Part shown: piece after piece, positions 53,257 to 59,508 of the stretch | Layout: each line of letters begins with the position of its first letter | Numbering within the stretch: the stretch's first letter is position 1 | Assembly (NCBI GenBank): GCA_934418125.1 | Contig: CAKRWT010000017.1 | Coordinates: 1 to 59,508, forward strand | Length of the DNA: 59,508 nt | Direction: 5' to 3' | From: an uncultured Lachnospiraceae bacterium | Lineage (GTDB): Bacteria; Bacillota; Clostridia; Lachnospirales; Lachnospiraceae | Translations under genes and position numbers: made by a program | Notes under the pieces: generated by a model | What the model saw: only the letters and a program-made list of their open reading frames with translations | Databases searched by the model: none | What the model was told of the DNA's origin: nothing

Positions 53257-54021
53257 CTAAAGGTATACTGCCACACTGACACGGGTTTTGCCTTTGCGGG
53301 TCTCCCCCTGCTCTCCCAGATAAACGAACTTACCAAAGCCTCTGGCGGTCACTACATCTTCTTTCTTTAACGCATAGCTGTTGTTCTCCATCAGTCTGCC
53401 GTTCACGTATACCCTTCCGGCCCGGAATAATTCCAGGCTGGCACTTCTTGCTATATTATACAATTTCGATACAATACCGTCAATTCGCACCGAAGAAACA
53501 GACAACGACACCTCTTCCAGGGTCGGACTGTTCAAGGATTCCGGCACCGGTATCACACTGCATTTTACATGGGTATGCTTTACCTTATCCAGATGCTCCA
53601 CCAGATAGGAAGCAATACTTTCCTGACAGAACAGAACCGCTTCTTTATCCTGTACGAAAATATCCCCCACGGTACTTCTCTCAATTCCCAGATTCATAAT
53701 GGCTCCCAGGAAATCCCTGTGGGTCAGGTTCTCCGCAAACTTCGGGGTCAGCGGTGCCGCCTTCAGACACAGAATCGGATACGCCTCTTCATACCCAAGC
53801 TGTTCTTCCTTCCCAAACCGGACCATCTTACGCTCACACAGAGGGCTTCCCCCTTCCATGTCCCAGCCGGCATAGGCAACTTCCTTCTGTACCTCATAGA
53901 ATACCTGCTGCTGTGACATTCCAAGGAAAGGGGTAAACGTATACACACTATGCTGGTAAGAACGTTCTGCCAGCTCCAGCAGTCTCTTTTTCAGTTGTTG
54001 TAATTCCTTTTCCTCTGCCAT
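53257..54021 (-). CDS. ylmH: YlmH-type RNA-binding S4-domain protein
   Basis: A 254-residue protein. The N-terminal region (FLGMSQQQVFYEVQKEV, THRDFLGAIMNLGIERSTVGDI split FLGAIMNLGIERSTVGDI) matches YlmH, and the C-terminal S4 domain is complete (LYNIARSASLELFRAGRVYVNG, KKEDVVTARGFGKFVY). YlmH has been linked to cell division clusters and, more recently, to 50S ribosome rescue with RqcH. The frame extends to 54090, but a terminator lies inside that part and GAGGGACAGG precedes the ATG at 54021. Usually it lies in a ylm cluster; here it does not. Confidence 0.9.
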   Translation of the reverse strand: MAEEKELQQLKKRLLELAERSYQHSVYTFTPFLGMSQQQVFYEVQKEVAYAGWDMEGGSPLCERKMVRFGKEEQLGYEEAYPILCLKAAPLTPKFAENLTHRDFLGAIMNLGIERSTVGDIFVQDKEAVLFCQESIASYLVEHLDKVKHTHVKCSVIPVPESLNSPTLEEVSLSVSSVRIDGIVSKLYNIARSASLELFRAGRVYVNGRLMENNSYALKKEDVVTARGFGKFVYLGEQGETRKGKTRVSVAVYL

Positions 54022-54041
54022 CCTGTCCCTCATTCCAAACG

Positions 54042-54067
54042 ATAAAATGCCGTCATTCTCTGACGGC
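54042..54067 (-). terminator. Terminator after the fused CobW gene
   Basis: GCCGTCA (54049-54055) and TGACGGC (54061-54067) form a 7-bp stem followed on the minus strand by ATTTTATC. It lies 36 bases after the upstream CobW-type stop and fixes the ylmH start downstream of it. Confidence 0.75.
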
Positions 54068-54102
54068 ACTTTATATGGTTTCTTATTCATTGTATGTCTA
54101 GC

Positions 54103-55038
54103 CTACGTGAAGCTGATAACTGCTTCTTTGGGTTCCTTTGTCTGCTCCACACTGACAGCGTGCAGGATTGGACCCTCGCCCTGATAGTCTGCAAAATATT
54201 CTTTGGCTACCTTAGCGGTTACCTTGACCCACTGCTTATCGGTCAGACTGTCTGTTTTATCATAGGCACAGGCAAATCCTAAAAATGCCATGTCTTCGGC
54301 ACAACAGGTCATTGCCATTCTTCCCGGTACGAAATACCCTTTGGGGAAATCCTTTGGCTTTAATACCATGGCTACGAACTGGATGGTTTTTCCCTCGTAT
54401 CGTTCCAAATGATCCAGGGAATCCAGATACCAGATACCATAGCCTTCGTTATCCAGCTCGATAATCGGTGCTTTCAAATCATACGGTAAATCATCTTCCA
54501 TAATCTCATTGATTTCTCCGTTAGAGTCCTCAAATACGATTTCTGCTTTCGGATTGATTGCCTTGATATTCCGTTTGTAAGTGCTTAAATCCTTTACCCC
54601 ATCACAGCGGTTAAAGATAATCAGCTCTGACTTACGAATCTGTTCTGCCAGCAGTGATTTCATATTCGTATAGTACATGGGAAATGTGGAAGCATCAATC
54701 GTTGTAATCTGCTGTTCGATTCTCCAATGCCACGGCAGCTTCATTTCTTTATAATTCCACATACCGTTGTACTCCACAATAATACGCTCCGGTTTATGCT
54801 TCTTCTCTAACTCAATGAGTTTGGTGGCATTAAAATCTGCCTCATCCTCGATAAGCTCCAACTCGGTACGGCTCTGCTTTAACAGTTTCGCATCATATTC
54901 GTTCTCGCCTTCCTCGCAGAGGATTAACAAAGTCTTTCCGCGCACCTGAAAATACGGCTGCGCCAGTGTATAGGTTATAAATTCGGTTTTTCCGCTCTCC
55001 AGAAAACCATTTATCATGTAGACTGGTTTCATCAGCAT
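54103..55038 (-). CDS. CobW/COG0523-like GTPase fused to a YcgQ-C/DUF1980-like domain
   Basis: A 311-residue protein. Residues 1-200 are a CobW-type GTPase: Walker A INGFLESGKTEF, CEEGENEYD in place of the usual NEFGEIGID, and NRCD in place of NKxD. The CxCC metal motif of the family is absent. Residues 215-311 resemble the C-terminal TIGR03943/DUF1980 domain of YcgQ (GYFVPGRMAMTCCAEDMAFLGF, read as FVPGRMAMTCCAEDMAF). COG0523, permease and YcgQ genes are often neighbours; here two are fused. The ATG at 55038 follows GAAGGGTG. Downstream partner of the His-rich GTPase, 32 bases apart. Confidence 0.75.
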   Translation of the reverse strand: MLMKPVYMINGFLESGKTEFITYTLAQPYFQVRGKTLLILCEEGENEYDAKLLKQSRTELELIEDEADFNATKLIELEKKHKPERIIVEYNGMWNYKEMKLPWHWRIEQQITTIDASTFPMYYTNMKSLLAEQIRKSELIIFNRCDGVKDLSTYKRNIKAINPKAEIVFEDSNGEINEIMEDDLPYDLKAPIIELDNEGYGIWYLDSLDHLERYEGKTIQFVAMVLKPKDFPKGYFVPGRMAMTCCAEDMAFLGFACAYDKTDSLTDKQWVKVTAKVAKEYFADYQGEGPILHAVSVEQTKEPKEAVISFT

Positions 55039-55070
55039 GTCCACACCCTTCCTGTCATTGTTCAATCTTA

Positions 55071-56207
55071 TTATTTCTGAAACAGTTCTGCCAGTTTATC
55101 TTCCTTTAACTTGGAACCGATGACACAGAACTTGCCTGTTACATCCGGTTTTCCGCTTCTGATATTGCTCTCTTCCGGTACATAATCAAAATAAATCCAG
55201 CCACCATCCGTAGCCGGAACCATTCCCTTGGCACGGAGCACGATGCCATACTCTTCTTCCTTATCCAGTTCTGACAGAATATGTTCGATTTCTTCCTTGC
55301 TGTAAAGAGTCGGTGTCTCTAAGCCCCAACTGGTAAATACTTCATCTGCATGATGGTGATGATGATGTCCCTCATGGTCATGGCATCCACAGGTACAATC
55401 CGGACCATGGTCGTGATGATGTTCGTGTTCTCCATGGTCGTGGTCATGATGGTGCTCATGCTCTTCATGGTCATGGTCGTGATGGTGCTCATGCTCTTCA
55501 TGGTCGTGGTCATGATGGTGCTCATGCTCTTCATGGTCATGGTCGTGATGATGATGTTCATGCTCCTCGTGCATTTCCATCACTTCTTTCATCAGTTCTG
55601 CCTCTAAATCCTTGGCACCTTCGATGGTTTCCAGAATATCTTTTCCTTCCAGGGAATCCCATGGTGTTGTGATGATGGTTGCCTTCCCGTTATGCTCCCG
55701 GATCATGGCAACACAGGCAGCCAGCTTCTCTTCGCTCATTTTATCGGTTCTGCTTAAAATAATCGTACCGGCATGTTCAATCTGGTTTACAAAGAATTCA
55801 CCGAAGTTCTTAATATACATCTTGCATTTGCTGGCATCTACTACCGCAACTGCACTGTTTAACGCTACCTCACGGTCTGTCATGGCACCCTGTACGGCTT
55901 TCATAACATCGGATAACTTACCCACACCGGATGGTTCAATCAGGATTCTTTCCGGTGCGTAGGTGTCCAGTACTTCTTTTAAGGAAGTGCCGAAATCCCC
56001 TACGAGGGAACAGCAGATACAACCGGAGTTCATCTCTTTGATTTCGATGCCAGCCTCTTTTAAGAAACCGCCGTCTACACCGATTTCACCAAATTCATTC
56101 TCTATCAGCACCACTTTCGTGCCTGCCAAAGCTTCTTTTAACAGCTTTTTGATTAAAGTAGTTTTTCCGGCTCCCAGGAATCCGGAGACGATATCAATCT
56201 TAGTCAT
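55071..56207 (-). CDS. CobW/COG0523 metallochaperone GTPase with His-rich tandem repeats
   Basis: A 378-residue P-loop GTPase of the CobW/COG0523 family. Walker A is GFLGAGKTTLIKKLL, then ENEFGEIGVDGG, the metal motif C63-I-C65-C66 (SGCICCSL), the ESGVG-like EPSGVGKL, and SRTDK. A His/Asp/Glu-rich insert of five 11-residue units (EEHEHHHDHDH type) plus CTCGCHDHEGHHHHHH sits between the GTPase and the C-terminal CobW_C domain. This suggests a zinc, nickel or cobalt chaperone; the metal cannot be told. GAGG 6 bases before the ATG comes from a dispersed repeat. Confidence 0.88.
   Translation of the reverse strand: MTKIDIVSGFLGAGKTTLIKKLLKEALAGTKVVLIENEFGEIGVDGGFLKEAGIEIKEMNSGCICCSLVGDFGTSLKEVLDTYAPERILIEPSGVGKLSDVMKAVQGAMTDREVALNSAVAVVDASKCKMYIKNFGEFFVNQIEHAGTIILSRTDKMSEEKLAACVAMIREHNGKATIITTPWDSLEGKDILETIEGAKDLEAELMKEVMEMHEEHEHHHHDHDHEEHEHHHDHDHEEHEHHHDHDHEEHEHHHDHDHGEHEHHHDHGPDCTCGCHDHEGHHHHHHADEVFTSWGLETPTLYSKEEIEHILSELDKEEEYGIVLRAKGMVPATDGGWIYFDYVPEESNIRSGKPDVTGKFCVIGSKLKEDKLAELFQK
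55405..55568. repeat. 33-bp tandem repeat encoding the His-rich metal-binding segment
   Basis: Five 33-bp units, nearly identical in their central copies, encode EEHEHHHDHDH. The repeat is in frame and all units use CAT/CAC, GAC and GAG/GAA codons. Length variation between strains is likely. Confidence 0.9.
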
Positions 56208-56210
56208 TTT

Positions 56211-56250
56211 AATCCTCATTTCTGCGCACGCTCTTTGCGCATGCCGGGTT
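56211..56250 (-). repeat. 40-bp dispersed repeat, copy B
   Basis: Matches 8925-8964 at 36 of 40 positions, same orientation. Here it lies in the leader of the His-rich CobW gene and ends just before its ATG, supplying the GAGG ribosome-binding sequence. Confidence 0.65.
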
Positions 56251-56345
56251 TGTGTCAAGTGCGCACAGACACAAATCTATGATTGCATACCTTATTATTT
56301 TCTTCTTTTTTCTTCTTTCTGTCAATAGTTCCGGATGGGTTCCAG

Positions 56346-57140
56346 CTATTCCAGATTCAGCTTCTTCTCCATCATATTCCAAGTAATTACATAGAAAATC
56401 ACACAGTACACAATCGAGGAAATCAGGTTGATTTCCCAATTTACCCGAAACAGTGCGGTACTGTAGTCATACGAGGTAAGCTCGGAAATAGAAATAACTG
56501 CATAGTACAAAGTTGTGAAAAGTCTCTGTACAAAGAAAATTCCATAATAAATGGCAAATGAACTGAGCACCTTATGATTTGCCGAAGTCTGTCCCAAAGC
56601 GATACAAGCTGTGATTTTAAGTATCTTCGCAAAAATACCAAAGATAGCTGCTATCACGGACATTACCACAGTCAGCCCGCCTACTACAAAGTTCTTGTCA
56701 TCTAGGGCAAACACCTCGGTAAACACATCCCATACCAGTTCCAGGAAAGATACGCTGGTAGTTCCGATTAACAGCAGGGACGAATAAATAAACACCATGC
56801 TGATGATAAGCCACATCGCACTGACCAGTACTTTGGCAATGATAATATGGTGCTTATCTACCGGCAGTGTATGTAAAAGATATCCCTGGTCACCATATAC
56901 GGTAGTATAGAAACGATAGATTAAGAAAATCGCCGTTCCCACCAGCACTGCAATCATACTTAACACATAAAATACAATGATAGTCATGCCGCTGAACACC
57001 ACAAAGCCACTTTCGGAATCAAAGAAATCTATCTGGACGGTAAAATAGGTAAGCAGACCCATAACCAGAATCAGGCAGTTCAATGGAAGTAATAACTTCC
57101 AGGTTCCCTTCCACTCATATTTCATCAATTTTCCTAACAT
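56346..57140 (-). CDS. ABC-2 type transporter permease
   Basis: A 264-residue membrane protein with six hydrophobic segments, beginning MLGKLMKYEWKGTWKLLLPL, the usual start of small ABC-2 permeases. It starts within the ATPase gene, overlapping by 7 bases, with GGAGGTG 7 bases before the ATG. Together with the ATPase it forms an exporter; the substrate (peptide, lipid or drug) is unknown. No GntR-type regulator is adjacent, unlike the ytr operon arrangement. Confidence 0.82.
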   Translation of the reverse strand: MLGKLMKYEWKGTWKLLLPLNCLILVMGLLTYFTVQIDFFDSESGFVVFSGMTIIVFYVLSMIAVLVGTAIFLIYRFYTTVYGDQGYLLHTLPVDKHHIIIAKVLVSAMWLIISMVFIYSSLLLIGTTSVSFLELVWDVFTEVFALDDKNFVVGGLTVVMSVIAAIFGIFAKILKITACIALGQTSANHKVLSSFAIYYGIFFVQRLFTTLYYAVISISELTSYDYSTALFRVNWEINLISSIVYCVIFYVITWNMMEKKLNLE

Positions 57141-57832
57141 GCGAACACCTCCCGGAAGAACCGGTCTACAGATTTGCCTTCCCGCTGCCTAATCTGTTCT
57201 GCCGGTGCCTGTAATATAATATTTCCGTATTTGATAAAGATAACCTCATCCAGAATGGATTCCACATCGGAAATCAGGTGAGTGGACAACAGAATCGTTG
57301 CATTCCGGTTATAATTATTCAGTATCGTATGCAGGATATAATCTCTTGCTGCCGGGTCTACTCCGGCAATCGGTTCATCCAGAATATACAAATCCGCGTC
57401 CCTACTCATAACCAGAATCAACTGTACCTTTTCCTTCGTTCCCTTGGACAGATTTTTCAATCGTTCTGTAGGTGGTATCTGTAGTCTTCCCAACATATCA
57501 TAGGCTCTGTCTATCCGGAAATCCGGATAGAAATCCTGAAAATACTGTACCATTTCAATTACCTTCATGCCCGGCTGCAGATAGGTTTTTTCTGGCAGGT
57601 AGGAAATCCGGTATTTGGTTTCAATACCAGGACGCTGTCCATTAATAAAAATCTCGCCACTGCTTGGTTTCAGCAATCCATTCATAATTTTTATTAAGGT
57701 TGTCTTTCCACTTCCGTTAGGACCTAAAAGACCGATAATTCTCCCTCTCTCCAGAGTCAAATAGATTTGATTTAACGCCACGGTACTGCCATAGGTTCTG
57801 GTCAGTCCCATACACTGTACTATAGGTTCCAT
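57134..57832 (-). CDS. ABC-2 exporter ATP-binding protein
   Basis: A 232-residue ATPase. Walker A LLGPNGSGKTTLIKIMNGL, signature LSKGTKEKVQLILVMS (LSKGT replacing LSGGQ, common in this group), Walker B ADLYILDEPIAGVDP, and the H-loop STHLISDVE. Close to the YtrB/EcsA-like ATPases. I use the second ATG (57832), with GGAGG 6 bases before it; the first ATG abuts the ribosome site. Confidence 0.88.
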   Translation of the reverse strand: MEPIVQCMGLTRTYGSTVALNQIYLTLERGRIIGLLGPNGSGKTTLIKIMNGLLKPSSGEIFINGQRPGIETKYRISYLPEKTYLQPGMKVIEMVQYFQDFYPDFRIDRAYDMLGRLQIPPTERLKNLSKGTKEKVQLILVMSRDADLYILDEPIAGVDPAARDYILHTILNNYNRNATILLSTHLISDVESILDEVIFIKYGNIILQAPAEQIRQREGKSVDRFFREVFAC

Positions 57833-57862
57833 CTTCATCCTCCTGTCTATCTCCGTGTTCTC

Positions 57863-58738
57863 TTAACCGACTGTAATCTTATAAGCTGCCGCAAAGGTTT
57901 CTCCCCCTGTCAGCTTCTGTCCCCATTCTCTGTCTTTCCATTCTCCCTGGAAGGAAAGTCTGTCACATCTGCCATACCATGGCTCGATGCAGATAAAAGG
58001 TGCATTCTTCTTCGGCGGGGACCAGATACCAAACAGCGGTGCATCAAAGCTCACGGTAAGATATGGGGTTCCATCCGGTTTTACCAAGGCTACCTGATGT
58101 GCCTGGTCATGCTCAATTACCAGCGCATCCTCATCAAACAAGTGCTCCGTTACCGGTAAGATTCCATCCTGTAAAGGATATTCCTTCTTTTCTTCAGAAA
58201 GAAGTCCTTCTTTCACACCAGAGGATATTACTTTATCCTTCGTGTCAAAACGAATCTGATATTGGCTCTGTGTCGTATTCGCTTCTATCGGGCATAAAAA
58301 TGCGGGATGACCACCAATGGAGAAGTACATCTCTTCTGTTGACGGATTCTTCACTCTCCACTTTACAATGACACTTTCCCCGTCCAGCTCATAACCGATT
58401 TCCAGCCGGAACGCATAGGGGTATTTCTGTAAGGTTTCTTCGTCCGATTCCAGGGTAAACCAGATTTCTGATGCCACCTGGCTCTTTAACCGGAACTCCA
58501 TGTCCCTGGCAAAGCCATGCTGACCCATAGGGTACTCTTTTCCATTCAGAAGATATCTGCCCTCTTTCAGACCTCCTACGACTGGGAACAGCACCGGCGA
58601 GGTTCTCTTCCAGAACCTGGCATCTCCATTCCACATATATTCTGTGCCTGTGGAAATATGCTTCAGGGACTTTAACTCTGCACCCAGACTGTCTATCTGG
58701 ATTGTTATTTTCTCATTACTGATTTGAAATACTGCCAT
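57863..58738 (-). CDS. Aldose 1-epimerase family protein (LacX-like)
   Basis: A 291-residue galactose-mutarotase-fold protein of the LacX/YihR-like branch. It has GAELKSLKHISTGTEYMWNGD (read as GAELKSLKHI and EYMWNGD), FPVVGGLKEGRY, MGQHGFARDMEF, the acid/base His in GGHPAFLCP and a Glu in IEPWYGRCDRL. Substrate sugar unknown. The ATG at 58738 has GGAG 5 bases before it, while the frame extends to 58798 and overlaps the next gene. Confidence 0.85.
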   Translation of the reverse strand: MAVFQISNEKITIQIDSLGAELKSLKHISTGTEYMWNGDARFWKRTSPVLFPVVGGLKEGRYLLNGKEYPMGQHGFARDMEFRLKSQVASEIWFTLESDEETLQKYPYAFRLEIGYELDGESVIVKWRVKNPSTEEMYFSIGGHPAFLCPIEANTTQSQYQIRFDTKDKVISSGVKEGLLSEEKKEYPLQDGILPVTEHLFDEDALVIEHDQAHQVALVKPDGTPYLTVSFDAPLFGIWSPPKKNAPFICIEPWYGRCDRLSFQGEWKDREWGQKLTGGETFAAAYKITVG

Positions 58739-58784
58739 GATGACTCCTTTTTGCTTCTTTATTTGTTCCAGTGTACCACATTTT

Positions 58785-59462
58785 TTATAAATGCGCACCT
58801 TGTCTTGTCAATTCATAAGGCAGGTTAATGGCTTCCGTATGGTATTTCTGTCTGGGCAGGATTTCTGTCAACTGGGAAAGATACTGTTTTAGCCAGTCGG
58901 TAAGGAAGCTTTCTTTTGTCTTCCGGATACGCTCCCCTTCCCCTATCTGATAAGATTTACTCTTTACCAGATAGGGAATCTGTACTGCTACCATATTACC
59001 TTTCCGGTCAATGACATATTCGTTATCCTTTTTCAAATAGGCTTCCAGCATGCAGACATTTTCCCGGATTGCAAACCCATACTCCCAGTATGCCTGGAAC
59101 TTCTTATTCTCCTTCTCCCATTCGTTGAAAAGCTGCTGCACCTGTCCATACAGTTGTTGCGTATTTTTCTCAATTTCTTCTTCACAGACGGAACTTTCCT
59201 GTAAGGATGCCTCAAAAAGTGAAAACTGATAGCCATCTACCGGTGCCAGCCGGCTCTCTGCCTTTATCCCATTATCCAAAAGGTATTGCACCAGCTCCCA
59301 GCTTCCTTCCATGGCAAAGTTTAGTTTACATAACTTTTCTCCCAGTAGATTATACAGTATGATGCTGTCATTGGAACTGGTCAGGTTGATAGCAAAATAA
59401 CCGATGTCATTTAGGGTAAACGGCTTCTTTTTGCCAAGCCAGTTTACATATTCCAGTTCCAT
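58785..59462 (-). CDS. Uncharacterised 225-residue protein at window edge
   Basis: I do not recognise the family. The product is 225 residues, soluble, with a helical central part (residues 90-150; EKNTQQLYGQVQQLFNEWEK). The ATG at 59462 follows AAAGGTACGGGAC. The frame also stays open to the window edge (preceding residues read ...IKVRD), so a start further upstream is possible. The gene ends 46 bases before the aldose-epimerase start. Membership in a small Lachnospiraceae-specific family is a guess. Confidence 0.6.
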   Translation of the reverse strand: MELEYVNWLGKKKPFTLNDIGYFAINLTSSNDSIILYNLLGEKLCKLNFAMEGSWELVQYLLDNGIKAESRLAPVDGYQFSLFEASLQESSVCEEEIEKNTQQLYGQVQQLFNEWEKENKKFQAYWEYGFAIRENVCMLEAYLKKDNEYVIDRKGNMVAVQIPYLVKSKSYQIGEGERIRKTKESFLTDWLKQYLSQLTEILPRQKYHTEAINLPYELTRQGAHL

Positions 59463-59508
59463 GTCCCGTACCTTTATTTTCCGGCACCGCCATAGCTGAC
59501 AGACCCCT

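Overview
The window reads as the chromosome of a spore-forming, low-to-moderate GC Clostridia, most likely a Lachnospiraceae. The evidence is a complete spoIIIAA-AH operon, spoIVB, spoIIM, spoVB, a spo0A gene, remA beside gmk, and a tryptophan T-box leader. Gene order is the Firmicutes core order. No tRNA, rRNA, IS element, prophage or CRISPR array was seen. About 60 protein genes are supported, most on the minus strand.

Layout. 1-6.4 kb: the 3'-truncated gap gene diverges from a PHP-domain phosphatase across a shared palindrome, followed by a small orphan gene, mnmA, a spoVB-type flippase and a DAHP synthase. 6.4-14 kb (minus): xerD, spoIIM, a Nudix ADP-ribose pyrophosphatase, an aminotransferase, rny, recX and recA, the last with two LexA-type boxes. 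14-21 kb (minus): a glutamine/glycine repeat membrane protein sits between recA and cinA, then pgsA, rimO, rpoZ, gmk, remA and yicC. 21.4-23.2 kb (plus): rqcH. 23.3-31.5 kb (minus): two coat-like small proteins, a MurJ/YtgP-type flippase, glgA, spo0A, spoIVB, recN and argR. 31.5-38.4 kb (minus): nadK, tlyA, dxs, ispA, xseB, xseA, nusB and an Asp23 protein. 38.4-42.6 kb: a transglutaminase-like protein, prfC and deoB. 42.7-47.9 kb: spoIIIAH-AA behind a sigma-E-like promoter. 48-51.3 kb: a three-gene ABC importer under a T-box with a UGG specifier, read as tryptophan uptake. 51.4-59.5 kb: a second PHP protein, a four-TM permease-like protein, a YlmH S4 protein, two linked CobW/COG0523 GTPases (one with a His-rich repeat, one fused to a YcgQ-C/DUF1980-like domain), a two-gene ABC-2 exporter, an aldose-epimerase-like protein and an orphan at the edge.

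How the genes work together. The 27-47 kb block is the conserved sporulation, isoprenoid and DNA-repair neighbourhood of Firmicutes. The main departure from it is spo0A, which keeps a full DNA-binding domain but has lost most of the receiver domain, including the phosphoacceptor aspartate. The structural sporulation operons around it look intact. Other points worth a second look are the paired CobW GTPases, the PGQ-type repeat protein beside recA, the palindrome between gap and the PHP gene, and a 40-bp repeat found at two distant loci.
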